In this document: piece by piece, positions 20,376-30,079 of the stretch
How positions within the stretch are numbered: position 1 is the first letter of the stretch
Layout: every line of letters starts with the position of its first letter
NCBI GenBank assembly: GCA_024278615.1
Contig: JAJRSS010000251.1
Location: 1 to 37,225, forward strand
Direction: 5' to 3'
Length of the DNA stretch: 37,225 nucleotides
Origin: Alphaproteobacteria bacterium
GTDB lineage: Bacteria > Pseudomonadota > Alphaproteobacteria > Rhodospirillales > 2-02-FULL-58-16
Made by a program: the position numbers and the translations under genes
Notes under the pieces: model-generated
Told to the model about the DNA's origin: nothing
Databases searched by the model: none
Seen by the model: only the letters and a program-made list of their open reading frames with translations

Positions 20376-21083
20376 CTAGCCTCCCAGGAATGCGCGCCGG
20401 ACTTCCGGGTTGGCCAGCAAGGCCTCGCCAGTGTCCGTAAATTTGTTTTCACCGGTGACCAGAACATAGCCGGTGTCGGCGATATTCAGGGCCTGGCGGG
20501 CATTCTGTTCAACCATCAAGATAGCGATGCCGGTTTGTTTTATTTCCAGGATGCGTTCAAATAACTCATCCATGACGATGGGCGACACCCCCGCCGTCGG
20601 TTCATCCAGCATCAGCACTTGCGGGTCGGTCATTAAGGCGCGGCCAACGGCGACTTGCTGGCGTTGGCCGCCGGACAACTCTCCCGCCGCCTGGCTCCGT
20701 TTGTCCTTCAGGATGGGAAACAACTCGAATACATGCTCCATGGTCACGTAGATATCGTCACGGCGCAGAAATGCCCCCATTTCAAGGTTTTCCTGGACCG
20801 TCATGCTGACGAACACGTTGTTCGTTTGCGGCACCATGGCCATTCCCTCCTTGACCCGGTCCTGCGGTGACATCCGGGTGATATCCTTGCCGTCCAGGGT
20901 GACGGTTCCCCGGCGCAGCGACAGCATGCCCAACAGAGCCTTCATGGCCGTCGATTTTCCGGCGCCGTTGGGGCCGACGATGACGGTGATCTCTCCCTTA
21001 TCGACCGAAATATCACAGCCGTGCAGAATATCCGCTCCGCCGCCGTACCCGCCGCTCATGTTTATCCCCGATAAAAAGCTCAC
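20376..21083 (-). CDS. livF: Branched-chain amino acid ABC transporter ATP-binding protein (LivF-like)
   Basis: Walker A GPNGAGKSTAMKAL, ABC signature LSGGQRQQVAVGRAL, Walker B VLMLDEPTAG. Confidence 0.94.
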   Translation of the reverse strand: MSFLSGINMSGGYGGGADILHGCDISVDKGEITVIVGPNGAGKSTAMKALLGMLSLRRGTVTLDGKDITRMSPQDRVKEGMAMVPQTNNVFVSMTVQENLEMGAFLRRDDIYVTMEHVFELFPILKDKRSQAAGELSGGQRQQVAVGRALMTDPQVLMLDEPTAGVSPIVMDELFERILEIKQTGIAILMVEQNARQALNIADTGYVLVTGENKFTDTGEALLANPEVRRAFLGG

Positions 21084-21866
21084 CTAGGATATTGCTCCTA
21101 CTTTGTTTTTAAGGCCTCTCCCGAGATAGGCCTCGATGACATCTTCGTTGGACTTAACTTCCTCGGCGGTACCTTGCGTCAGAACCTTGCCTTCGGCCAT
21201 GACCACCACCGGGTTGCAGAGCCGGGATATGAAATCGATGTCGTGCTCGATCATGCAGAAGGTGTAACCGCGTTCCTTGTTAAGCCGTATAATGGCGTCG
21301 CCGATGTCGTTGAGAAGCGTCCGGTTGACGCCGGCGCCGACTTCATCCAGCAGCACGACCTTGGCGTCAACCATCATGGTGCGCCCCAGTTCCAGCAGTT
21401 TTTTCTGACCGCCGGACAGGTTCCCCGCCGGTTCGTCCGCCAAGTGGAAGAGATTGAGGAAATCGATTACTTCATCGGCCTTGTGAAGAATAGCCTCTTC
21501 CTCCTTGGCCACCCTGGCGCGATGAAACCAGGTATTGATCAAGGTTTCGCCCGATTGGCCGCCGGGGACCATCATCAGGTTTTCGCGAACCGACAAGGAT
21601 GAAAACTCGTGGGCGATCTGGAACGTCCGCAAGAGGCCCTTGGCGAATAGCCGATGCGGTTCAAGGCCGGTGACATCCTCGCCGTCGAGGATGACACTGC
21701 CGACCGATGGGGGAAAAACCCCGGCGACAAGGTTGAACAATGTCGTCTTGCCGGCGCCGTTCGGTCCGATCAATCCGGTGATAGACCCCTTCTTGATATC
21801 GAAGCTTGTCCCATCGACTGCCTTCAGGCCTCCGAAGTGCAGGGAGACATCCTCAATAGAAATCAT
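21084..21866 (-). CDS. livG: Branched-chain amino acid ABC transporter ATP-binding protein (LivG-like)
   Basis: Walker A GPNGAGKTTLFNLVAG, signature LSGGQKKLLELGRTMM, Walker B VVLLDEVGAGVN. Confidence 0.94.
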   Translation of the reverse strand: MISIEDVSLHFGGLKAVDGTSFDIKKGSITGLIGPNGAGKTTLFNLVAGVFPPSVGSVILDGEDVTGLEPHRLFAKGLLRTFQIAHEFSSLSVRENLMMVPGGQSGETLINTWFHRARVAKEEEAILHKADEVIDFLNLFHLADEPAGNLSGGQKKLLELGRTMMVDAKVVLLDEVGAGVNRTLLNDIGDAIIRLNKERGYTFCMIEHDIDFISRLCNPVVVMAEGKVLTQGTAEEVKSNEDVIEAYLGRGLKNKVGAIS

Positions 21867-22062
21867 GGGCGGGGCTGACCATATAAGTATCCGATGTTTC
21901 CGAAGTGACCTTCGGGACCATGGCGACGATACCCAAAACTCCCCACCACAGGAAGGGAATTACCTCCTCTGCCATCTGACCGGCCAGTTCTTCGTTATTC
22001 AGGCACACCTCTCTTTTGTTTTTGTCCTGCCGCGAATTGCCCCGCTTCCCCCGCACGGCCAA
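21853..22062 (-). CDS. Small single-TM hypothetical protein overlapping the livG start
   Basis: ORF ending ...NNEELAGQMAEEVIPFLWWGVLGIVAMVPKVTSETSDTYMVSPAHDFY; AGAGAGG upstream; stop overlaps the livG ATG by 14 nt. Start codon uncertain (GTG or CTG), so the 5' coordinate is approximate. Confidence 0.5.
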   Translation of the reverse strand: MAVRGKRGNSRQDKNKREVCLNNEELAGQMAEEVIPFLWWGVLGIVAMVPKVTSETSDTYMVSPAHDFY

Positions 22063-22206
22063 GCCGAAGACCGGCAGCCAAAACGGCATCTTAACAGCGG
22101 ACAAAGCACTCCATGAAGCATCTCGCCCAACCCGGTTGGCACGCCTTCGGGTGCGCCGTTGTCATCGGCCATGCCGGGGCCGGCGGGAATGGGCCGTGGC
22201 GGAAAA

Positions 22207-22449
22207 TTAGTCCAGGCCTCGCTTGCTTTTCCTGGCCAGCACGTAGGCCAGCTTGCGGGCCGCCCGTATCTTGAGCATCCTCTCGCTGTAGCCGCGGGCG
22301 CCGATCGTCACCACTTCCGTATTGGTCTTGGGATCAATGGCGGCGATGCGGATCAGTCGCCCCTGGGCGCGGAATTCGAACAGTACTTCGGAAAGATCGA
22401 GGTTCTTTAGGAACGCTCTATCGCCGGTGGGTCTTTTCTTTTTGGTCAC
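22207..22449 (-). CDS. Small conserved-looking hypothetical protein
   Basis: 80 aa MTKKKRPTGDRAFLKNLDLSEVLFEFRAQGRLIRIAAIDPKTNTEVVTIGARGYSERMLKIRAARKLAYVLARKSKRGLD; coherent charged/hydrophobic pattern, just downstream of icmF on the same strand. Confidence 0.65.
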   Translation of the reverse strand: MTKKKRPTGDRAFLKNLDLSEVLFEFRAQGRLIRIAAIDPKTNTEVVTIGARGYSERMLKIRAARKLAYVLARKSKRGLD

Positions 22450-22539
22450 GCCCGGAACCCGCGCCGCTCAGCCAAAGGAAGGTGTCATTCTGGCTCCAAT
22501 CCCCGGCAATCTCAATACGCCGGACGAACCGGCAATGGA

Positions 22540-25500
22540 TCACATATTCCTGCGGTACTGGCCGCCGGCTTCGAACAGGGCGCCGGTGATCTGGCCCAAA
22601 GAGCAGCAACGCGCCGCGTCCATGAGCGCGGCGAACAGGTTGCCGCCATCGGTCGCCGTGGTTTTCAGCCGTTCCAGCGACACCGGTGCGCGATCCGCGT
22701 GTTTTTCCTGGAAATCGGCCAAGCGCCGGAGCTGGCTTTCTTTTTCCGCTTCCGTCGAACGCGCCAGGTCGGGGGTGGCCAGGGCCTCTTCCCGGTTGGG
22801 GTTGATGAAGGTGTTGACGCCGACGATAGGATAGCTGCCATCGTGCTTCATGGTTTCGTAGTGCAGGGATTCATCTTGGATCTTGCCCCGCTGGTAGCCG
22901 GTTTCCATCGCTCCCAGCACCCCGCCCCGTTCCGAGATGCGGTCGAATTCACTGAGGACCGCCTCCTCCACCAAGTCGGTCAACTGGTCGATAATGAAGG
23001 CCCCCTGGTTGGGGTTTTCGTTGCCGGCCAGGCCCCATTCCCGGTTGATGATCATCTGGATGGCCAAGGCCCGGCGCACGCTGTCCCCGGTAGGGGTGGT
23101 GAAGGCCTCGTCGTGGGCGTTGGTGTGCAGGCTGTTGCAGTTGTCGTAAACGGCGATCAGGGCCTGGAGCGTGGTGCGGATATCGTTGAAGTCCATCTCC
23201 TGGGCGTGCAGGGAGCGGCCGGATGTTTGTATATGATACTTAAGGCGTTGCGAGCGTTCATTCGCATTGTACTTGAACTTCATGGCGGCGGCCCAGATGC
23301 GCCGGGCGACGCGTCCCAGGACCGTGTATTCCGGGTCCATGCCGTTGGAGAAAAAGAACGAGAGGTTGGCGGCAAAGTCGTCGATGTTCATGCCCCGGGC
23401 CAGGTAGGCTTCCACATAGGTAAAACCGTTGGCCAGGGTGAAGGCCAACTGGGAGATGGGATTGGCCCCCGCCTCGGCGATGTGGTAGCCGGAAATGGAT
23501 ACCGAATAGAAATTCCTTATCCGGTTTTCGACGAAATATTCCTGGATGTCGGCCATCATGCGAAGGGCGAATTCGGTGGAGAAGATGCAGGTGTTCTGCC
23601 CCTGATCCTCTTTCAGGATATCCGCCTGCACGGTGCCGCGCACATTTTCCAGCGCCCAGGCGCGGAGTTCCGCTTCTTCCTTGTCATTGGGCCGACGTCC
23701 CTCTTCCTCCCCAAAGCGGGCCAGCCGCTGATCCATGGCGACGTTGAGGAACATGGCCAGGATGGCCGGCGCCGGGCCGTTGATGGTCATCGAAACCGAG
23801 GTCATGGGGTCGCACAGGTCGAAGCCGCCATAGAGGACCTTCAAATCCTCCAGGGTGGCGATGGAAACACCCGAATTGCCCACCTTGCCGTAAATGTCGG
23901 GCCGGCGGCCGGGATCAAAGCCGTAGAGGGTAACCGAATCGAAGGCGGTGGACAGGCGCTTGGCGTCCGAATGGCAGGACAGGACCTTGAACCGCTCATT
24001 GGTGCGAAAGGCGTCGCCCTCGCCGGCGAACATGCGTGTGGGGTCTTCATTTTCCCGCTTGAAGGGGAAGACCCCGGCGGTGAAGGGAAAGCGGCCGGGC
24101 AGGTTTTCCTTCAACAGCCATTTGAGCAATTCGCCATGATCCTCGAAGGCGGGCAGCGCCACCCGGGGGATGGTGTTGCCGGACAGAGTGGCTCTCCTCA
24201 ACGCGGTACGCGCCCCGGATTTGGAAACCATCTCGGTACCCCGGTAACGCTCCCTCACCGCCGGCCATTCTTCCAGCAGCGCCCGGCTATCGGCGGTCAG
24301 GGCTTCCTCCCGTTCGGCGATCAGGGCGTCCAACGAGGCGCCGCCGCCGCCCTTTTCCTCCAACATGCGCCTGGATTCGGTCAATTGCTGGCGTTCCCGG
24401 GCGATGCCGGCCTGGCGTTCGGCGTCGGCGTGATAGCTGCGGACGCAGGCGCTGATTTCCGCCAGGTAGCGTTGGCGTTCCGGCGGCACGATGGCGGCGC
24501 CGGGCTCCGACGCCTTGATGCCCAAAGGCGGAATGGAGCAGGTGAACCCCCGACCTCCCTTGGCGGCAAGCTGGTTGAGGATTTCCTGATACAGGGCGGT
24601 CATGCCCCGGTCGTTGAAACGGGACGCGATGGTGCCGAAAACGGGCATCTCCTCCGCCGCCTGGCCGAACATTTCCTTGTTGCGCTGGAATTGCTTGCGC
24701 ACATCGCGCAGCGCATCAAGTCCCCCCTTGCGGTCCAGCTTGTTGATCGCCACCACGTCGGCGAAATCCAGCATGTCGATCTTTTCAAGTTGGCTGGCGG
24801 CGCCGAACTCGGGCGTCATCACATAGAGGGAAAGATCGGTCAGGGGCACGATGCCGGCATCTCCCTGGCCGATGCCGGGGGTTTCCACCAGGATCAGGTC
24901 GAACCGGGCCGCCCGGCAGGCGGAAACCACATCGGGCAGCGCCGCCGGCATTTCCGTTTCCGCGCCTCGGGTGGCCATCGAGCGCATGAAAACGCCGTCG
25001 CCGGAAATGGCGTTCATGCGGATGCGGTCACCCAGCAGCGCCCCGCCGGTCTTGCGCCGGGAAGGATCGACGGCGATGACGGCGATGCGAAGGGCGTTTG
25101 TGTCATTGGCGCTATTCTCTTTGGTACTATACAGGCGGAAACGGCGGATCAGCTCGTCGGTGACCGAGGACTTGCCGGCCCCTCCCGTTCCCGTAATGCC
25201 CAGCACCGGCGTTGGTGGAGTCTTCCCGGCCAGGGATTGCATCCGGGCGAAAAGGTCATCCCCCAGAACGCCGTTTTCCAGGGCCGAAATAAGCCGCGCC
25301 AGGTCGGCGAAGGTGGCGCCCGCCAGGTTATCCAGGGTGGCGGGAGGCTCATCGGAGGGCTCAACGTCCATGGCTTCCAGCATGTCGTCGATCATGCCCC
25401 GAAGGCCCAGGGTGCGGCCGTCCTCGGGCGAATAGATGCGGGTGGCGCCGTAATCTTCCAGTTGGCGGATTTCATCGACGACGATAACGCCGCCGCCGCC

Positions 25501-25866
25501 GCCGAAGACGCGGATGTTTTCACGCCCGGCCTGGCGCAGCAGGTCGATCATGTATTTGAAGTATTCGAGGTGACCGCCCTGATAGGAACTGACGGCGATG
25601 GCGTGGGCATCCTCCTGGATGGCGGCGGTGACGACTTCATCCACCGAGCGGTTGTGGCCCAGATGAATGACCTCCGCCCCCGCTGACTGAAGGATGCGGC
25701 GCATGATGTTGATGGCGGCGTCATGGCCGTCGAAAAGGCTGGCGGCGGTCACCACCCGCCGGGGGAAGCGCCTGGCGACGCCATCGCCGCCGCCCGGCTT
25801 GCCCTTGGCGGAAACTGTACTCTTGGGTGGGGTGGATATGCGATCGTCGGGCACCGGTTGCTCCAT
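22540..25866 (-). CDS. icmF: Fused isobutyryl-CoA mutase (B12-binding, MeaI-like GTPase chaperone, mutase domains)
   Basis: 1108 aa: N-terminal B12 domain (SLFDGHDAAINIMRRILQSAGAEVIHLGHNRSVDE), G-protein domain (GITGTGGAGKSSVTDEL; NKLDRKGG), C-terminal mutase domain (FPFTAGVFPFKRENEDPTRMFAGEG; SVSISGYHIAEAGANPISQLAFTLANGFTYVEAYLARG). Confidence 0.95.
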   Translation of the reverse strand: MEQPVPDDRISTPPKSTVSAKGKPGGGDGVARRFPRRVVTAASLFDGHDAAINIMRRILQSAGAEVIHLGHNRSVDEVVTAAIQEDAHAIAVSSYQGGHLEYFKYMIDLLRQAGRENIRVFGGGGGVIVVDEIRQLEDYGATRIYSPEDGRTLGLRGMIDDMLEAMDVEPSDEPPATLDNLAGATFADLARLISALENGVLGDDLFARMQSLAGKTPPTPVLGITGTGGAGKSSVTDELIRRFRLYSTKENSANDTNALRIAVIAVDPSRRKTGGALLGDRIRMNAISGDGVFMRSMATRGAETEMPAALPDVVSACRAARFDLILVETPGIGQGDAGIVPLTDLSLYVMTPEFGAASQLEKIDMLDFADVVAINKLDRKGGLDALRDVRKQFQRNKEMFGQAAEEMPVFGTIASRFNDRGMTALYQEILNQLAAKGGRGFTCSIPPLGIKASEPGAAIVPPERQRYLAEISACVRSYHADAERQAGIARERQQLTESRRMLEEKGGGGASLDALIAEREEALTADSRALLEEWPAVRERYRGTEMVSKSGARTALRRATLSGNTIPRVALPAFEDHGELLKWLLKENLPGRFPFTAGVFPFKRENEDPTRMFAGEGDAFRTNERFKVLSCHSDAKRLSTAFDSVTLYGFDPGRRPDIYGKVGNSGVSIATLEDLKVLYGGFDLCDPMTSVSMTINGPAPAILAMFLNVAMDQRLARFGEEEGRRPNDKEEAELRAWALENVRGTVQADILKEDQGQNTCIFSTEFALRMMADIQEYFVENRIRNFYSVSISGYHIAEAGANPISQLAFTLANGFTYVEAYLARGMNIDDFAANLSFFFSNGMDPEYTVLGRVARRIWAAAMKFKYNANERSQRLKYHIQTSGRSLHAQEMDFNDIRTTLQALIAVYDNCNSLHTNAHDEAFTTPTGDSVRRALAIQMIINREWGLAGNENPNQGAFIIDQLTDLVEEAVLSEFDRISERGGVLGAMETGYQRGKIQDESLHYETMKHDGSYPIVGVNTFINPNREEALATPDLARSTEAEKESQLRRLADFQEKHADRAPVSLERLKTTATDGGNLFAALMDAARCCSLGQITGALFEAGGQYRRNM

Positions 25867-25967
25867 TAGCGGCCGTCGGCTGTCATTGTCTCAAGGCCCA
25901 TGACCCAGTGCAATGGGGCAAGCAAAATGGATCCTGCCTCGGAGCCTCTTTCAGCTTCAACGACATC

Positions 25968-25989
25968 TTTACGTTTACGTAAACGTAAA
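25968..25989. promoter_or_regulatory. Perfect 22-bp palindrome TTTACGTTTACGTAAACGTAAA, candidate operator
   Basis: Self-complementary over all 22 bases, about 100 bp upstream of the icmF ATG, in the icmF-hemB divergent intergenic region. Confidence 0.65.
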
Positions 25990-26099
25990 TAATTTGGTTG
26001 CCCGGGTAAAGCCCCGGCAAGCGTAATATTTGGTCCATTCAGGGGACTCCCTAATTATATTAACCCTTATCTTTCCATTGCCCGCTAGATTGTCTTTGA

Positions 26100-27176
<1,077 letters not shown>

Positions 27177-27179
27177 AAA

Positions 27180-27677
27180 CTAGCTGGCTTTGCCCTGGCT
27201 TTTGATATCCAGCAAACGGTCCACGTCCAGCACCACCATCAGATTGCCTTCCAGGCGGTAGATACCGGTGGCGTATTCCCGCCACAGGGGATCCAGAGTG
27301 CTTGGGTTTTCCTCGCGCTTGTCATTCGACAGGCTGATGACATCGCCCACCTTGTCCACCAGCAAAGTGTAGAGTTCGTTTTGCTGTTCGACGGTAACCC
27401 CCATCCCCTTTTCCACCGATTCCCGTTTTTCCAGGCCCAGGCGCACCCGCACGTCGATAACCGTAACGATCCGTCCGCGAAGGTTGATGGAACCCTTGAC
27501 CTCGGGTGGGGCCAGGGGAATGGAGGCGATCTGGTCGGTGGTCAGGATATCTTGCACCCGCAGGACCGGGATGCCGAACAACTGATCCCGGATGATGAAG
27601 GTAACGAAGTCTTCCAGGTTTTCGCTGGCGACGGCGCCGACTTCGCGCATGCCTTCCATTTCTACGATTTGGTTCAT
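27180..27677 (-). CDS. CheW-like chemotaxis coupling protein
   Basis: CheW-domain sequence (FVTFIIRDQLFGIPVLRVQDILTTDQIASIPLAPPEVKGSINLRGRIVTVIDVRVRLGL...LVDKVGDVISL). MNQIVEM start preferred over 27731. Confidence 0.93.
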   Translation of the reverse strand: MNQIVEMEGMREVGAVASENLEDFVTFIIRDQLFGIPVLRVQDILTTDQIASIPLAPPEVKGSINLRGRIVTVIDVRVRLGLEKRESVEKGMGVTVEQQNELYTLLVDKVGDVISLSNDKREENPSTLDPLWREYATGIYRLEGNLMVVLDVDRLLDIKSQGKAS

Positions 27678-28165
27678 CAGTTTTCTCCAGGCCGCGGAGG
27701 AACGCCGACCTTGCGTTGAATGCCCATTCAACCAAGTCGGGAGTACAAGGGGACATGGTGATTATCACCCTCATTTATCAATAAAAAATTAATGCGGACC
27801 CGTCATTCTAAGGGCTGGCCAAGGGCCGAAAAAATGAGGGAATCGAGGCCGTGAAACGGTCGGGAAAAACCATCCTGTTTTCAATTTCCGGCTATCCGGC
27901 GGAAAGGAAGTTTTTCCGCGGCGGGCGGCTTGAAAAAAAGGCGTGCATCAGCCGGCCAGGGTTACGGCAAGGGTTACGGCCTTGGAGTCCAATCTTTTTT
28001 CCCCGAAACCGTGAGCGGGAGGTAATGGCGAATCCGTGAGAGCCAAGCAGCGGCGGAAAAGTCAAGCGCAACAAGATATTCCGTTCAAACTTGGTTCAAG
28101 GTAAATCTGCTAAATGTAAATCCGCAAAACAAAGTTGTGTGCTCTTGAACTTGGGAAGAAACCTA

Positions 28166-28975
28166 ATGAAGCTGAAATCCGGAATTTTGTCCGCCGCCAC
28201 CGTGGCGTTTACCCTCACCATTGGCGCCGCCGGACCGGCCATGACCGCCGGCTTCGGCGACGGGCTGTCGGCCTACCGAAACGGCAACCCGGCCGCCGCG
28301 TGGCGGGTCTTCATGCCCCTCGCCGAACAAGGAGACGTGCAGGCCCAGAACATGTTGGGTTGGATGTACAGCCTGGGCAACGACGGCTGGCCGGAGGACA
28401 ACCAACAGGCCGCCAACTGGTTCCAAAAGGCCGCCGCCCAAGGCAGTTCATCGGCGCAATACAACCTTGGCCGCATGTATGCCGATGGCGAAGGCGTGCG
28501 CCGCAATTATCGTCAGGCCGCCCGGTGGTTCACCGAGGCCGCCGGCCAGGGCAACCAGCGGGCCCAGCTTCAACTGGCCAAGCTCTATGAACTGGGCGCC
28601 GGTGTTCCCAAGGACCCGCGGGAAGCGATGAGCCTGTGGGTGTCCCTGGCGGAAAGCGGTTGGCCGGCGGCCCAATTCGAAGTGGCGAAGATGTACCGCA
28701 AGGGCGAAAGGGTCGGGAAAGACCTGGTGCAGTCCTACAAATGGGCTTCCCTGGCGGCAAAGAATCCCCAGTACCTGGCGGCGAAGGTCCTGCTTGAAAT
28801 CCTCGCCGGCAAGATGACCGCCGGCCAGGTCGCCGAAGCCCGGCGCCAGGTCAGCCAGTGGCAGCCGAAGCGCAAACCTTCGCAAAGAGCGCTGAACGAG
28901 ATTGTCTATCAGTTCGGCGGCGAACCGGGTAGCGACGGTGAAGTCCGCCTGTTCTTCACCCCGTCCACCCGATAG
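28166..28975 (+). CDS. Secreted Sel1-like (TPR) repeat protein
   Basis: Signal peptide MKLKSGILSAATVAFTLTIGAAGPAMTAGFGDG, then about four Sel1-type repeats (e.g. AQYNLGRMYADGEGVRRNYRQAARWFTEAAGQG). Confidence 0.88.
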   Translation: MKLKSGILSAATVAFTLTIGAAGPAMTAGFGDGLSAYRNGNPAAAWRVFMPLAEQGDVQAQNMLGWMYSLGNDGWPEDNQQAANWFQKAAAQGSSSAQYNLGRMYADGEGVRRNYRQAARWFTEAAGQGNQRAQLQLAKLYELGAGVPKDPREAMSLWVSLAESGWPAAQFEVAKMYRKGERVGKDLVQSYKWASLAAKNPQYLAAKVLLEILAGKMTAGQVAEARRQVSQWQPKRKPSQRALNEIVYQFGGEPGSDGEVRLFFTPSTR

Positions 28976-29050
28976 CGGCGTGGAACGCCCCGGTCCTTTT
29001 CCTCCCGGACTATTTTCCGAGGGATCGGGGCGGCCACAGCTTTTCCCCTT

Positions 29051-29935
29051 TTACTGCTCCTCCACCAGCCAGCGGCGCACGGCTTCGGTCTGGGCGTCGT
29101 CCATCAACGCGGGGGCGTGCCCGCATTCGGCGATTTCCATCAGCTTCGCCTTGGGACCACGGGCGGTCATTTCCAGGGCCACCTCACGGGGCAGCAGATC
29201 TGAGTTTTCTCCCCGGATGAGCAGCACCGGACACGCGATGCGGTCCCACAGGGGCCACAGGTCCATGCCCGTGTCCGCCAGGTTCCCGAACCCGGCGGCT
29301 ATGCCGGGATCATGATGCAGCCGCCACGCCCCCTCGCCGCCTTCGGCCTGGTCCTTGACCCGGCGGGCGCCGTGCTCGGCGAGATGCCGCCACTGGCCGT
29401 CGGTCAAGGGGCCGAAAGGGGCATGGACCTGGCGCAGATGTTGTTCGACGCTTTTCAGGTTGGCGAAGCGCGGGTCCGCGCCGACGTATTCGGCGATGCG
29501 TTCGCGCGCCGGCCCGGGGATCACCGGCCCGATGTCGTTGATCACCAGCCGGCGGATTGGCGAGCCCGGCTGGGCGGCCATGAGCATGCCGATCAATCCG
29601 CCCATGGAGGTGCCGATCCAATCCACCCGTTCCACGCCCAGGCGGGCGATCAAGGCGGCGCAATCGGCCATGTACACCGGCGGAACATAGTCTTCGGGTT
29701 TTTCCAGCCAGTCGCTTTCACCTCGTCCCGCCATGTCCGGGCAGGCAACCCGGTGGCTTTGCCGCAGCACCCGGGCCAGGAAGTCGAAATCCCGCCCGTT
29801 GCGGGTCAGACCATGAACGCAGATTGCCACCCGCTGGTTCAGGGGATCACCCCATTGGGTATAGGCCATGCGGTGGAAGCCGTGGGGGCCCAGGCATGAA
29901 ATGCTGTGCCGGGATATGGTATTTGCGTCAATCAT
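29051..29935 (-). CDS. Alpha/beta-fold hydrolase
   Basis: HGLTRNGRDFDFLARVL, nucleophile elbow GTSMGG, C-terminal GHAPALMDDAQ. Starts at MIDANTISRHS within the ORF to 29950. Confidence 0.9.
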   Translation of the reverse strand: MIDANTISRHSISCLGPHGFHRMAYTQWGDPLNQRVAICVHGLTRNGRDFDFLARVLRQSHRVACPDMAGRGESDWLEKPEDYVPPVYMADCAALIARLGVERVDWIGTSMGGLIGMLMAAQPGSPIRRLVINDIGPVIPGPARERIAEYVGADPRFANLKSVEQHLRQVHAPFGPLTDGQWRHLAEHGARRVKDQAEGGEGAWRLHHDPGIAAGFGNLADTGMDLWPLWDRIACPVLLIRGENSDLLPREVALEMTARGPKAKLMEIAECGHAPALMDDAQTEAVRRWLVEEQ

Positions 29936-30079
29936 GGACGAATCCTTCATGGAAGGATCATGGGGGTTCCGCCGCCGTTTTGGAAGCCGGCTCTGAATAT
30001 AGATGCCCTGGGGGATGATATACTGGATGCAACATGGCCGTTGGACGGGCGGAAACTAAAAGCCTTAAAGGGAGGCAGA

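Noticed and set aside
22699-25686. 995-aa plus-strand ORF antisense to icmF
   Set aside because: It lies entirely opposite an unambiguous icmF. High GC with third-position bias commonly leaves long open antisense frames, and the translation has low-complexity Gly/Val/His-rich composition with no recognisable domain.
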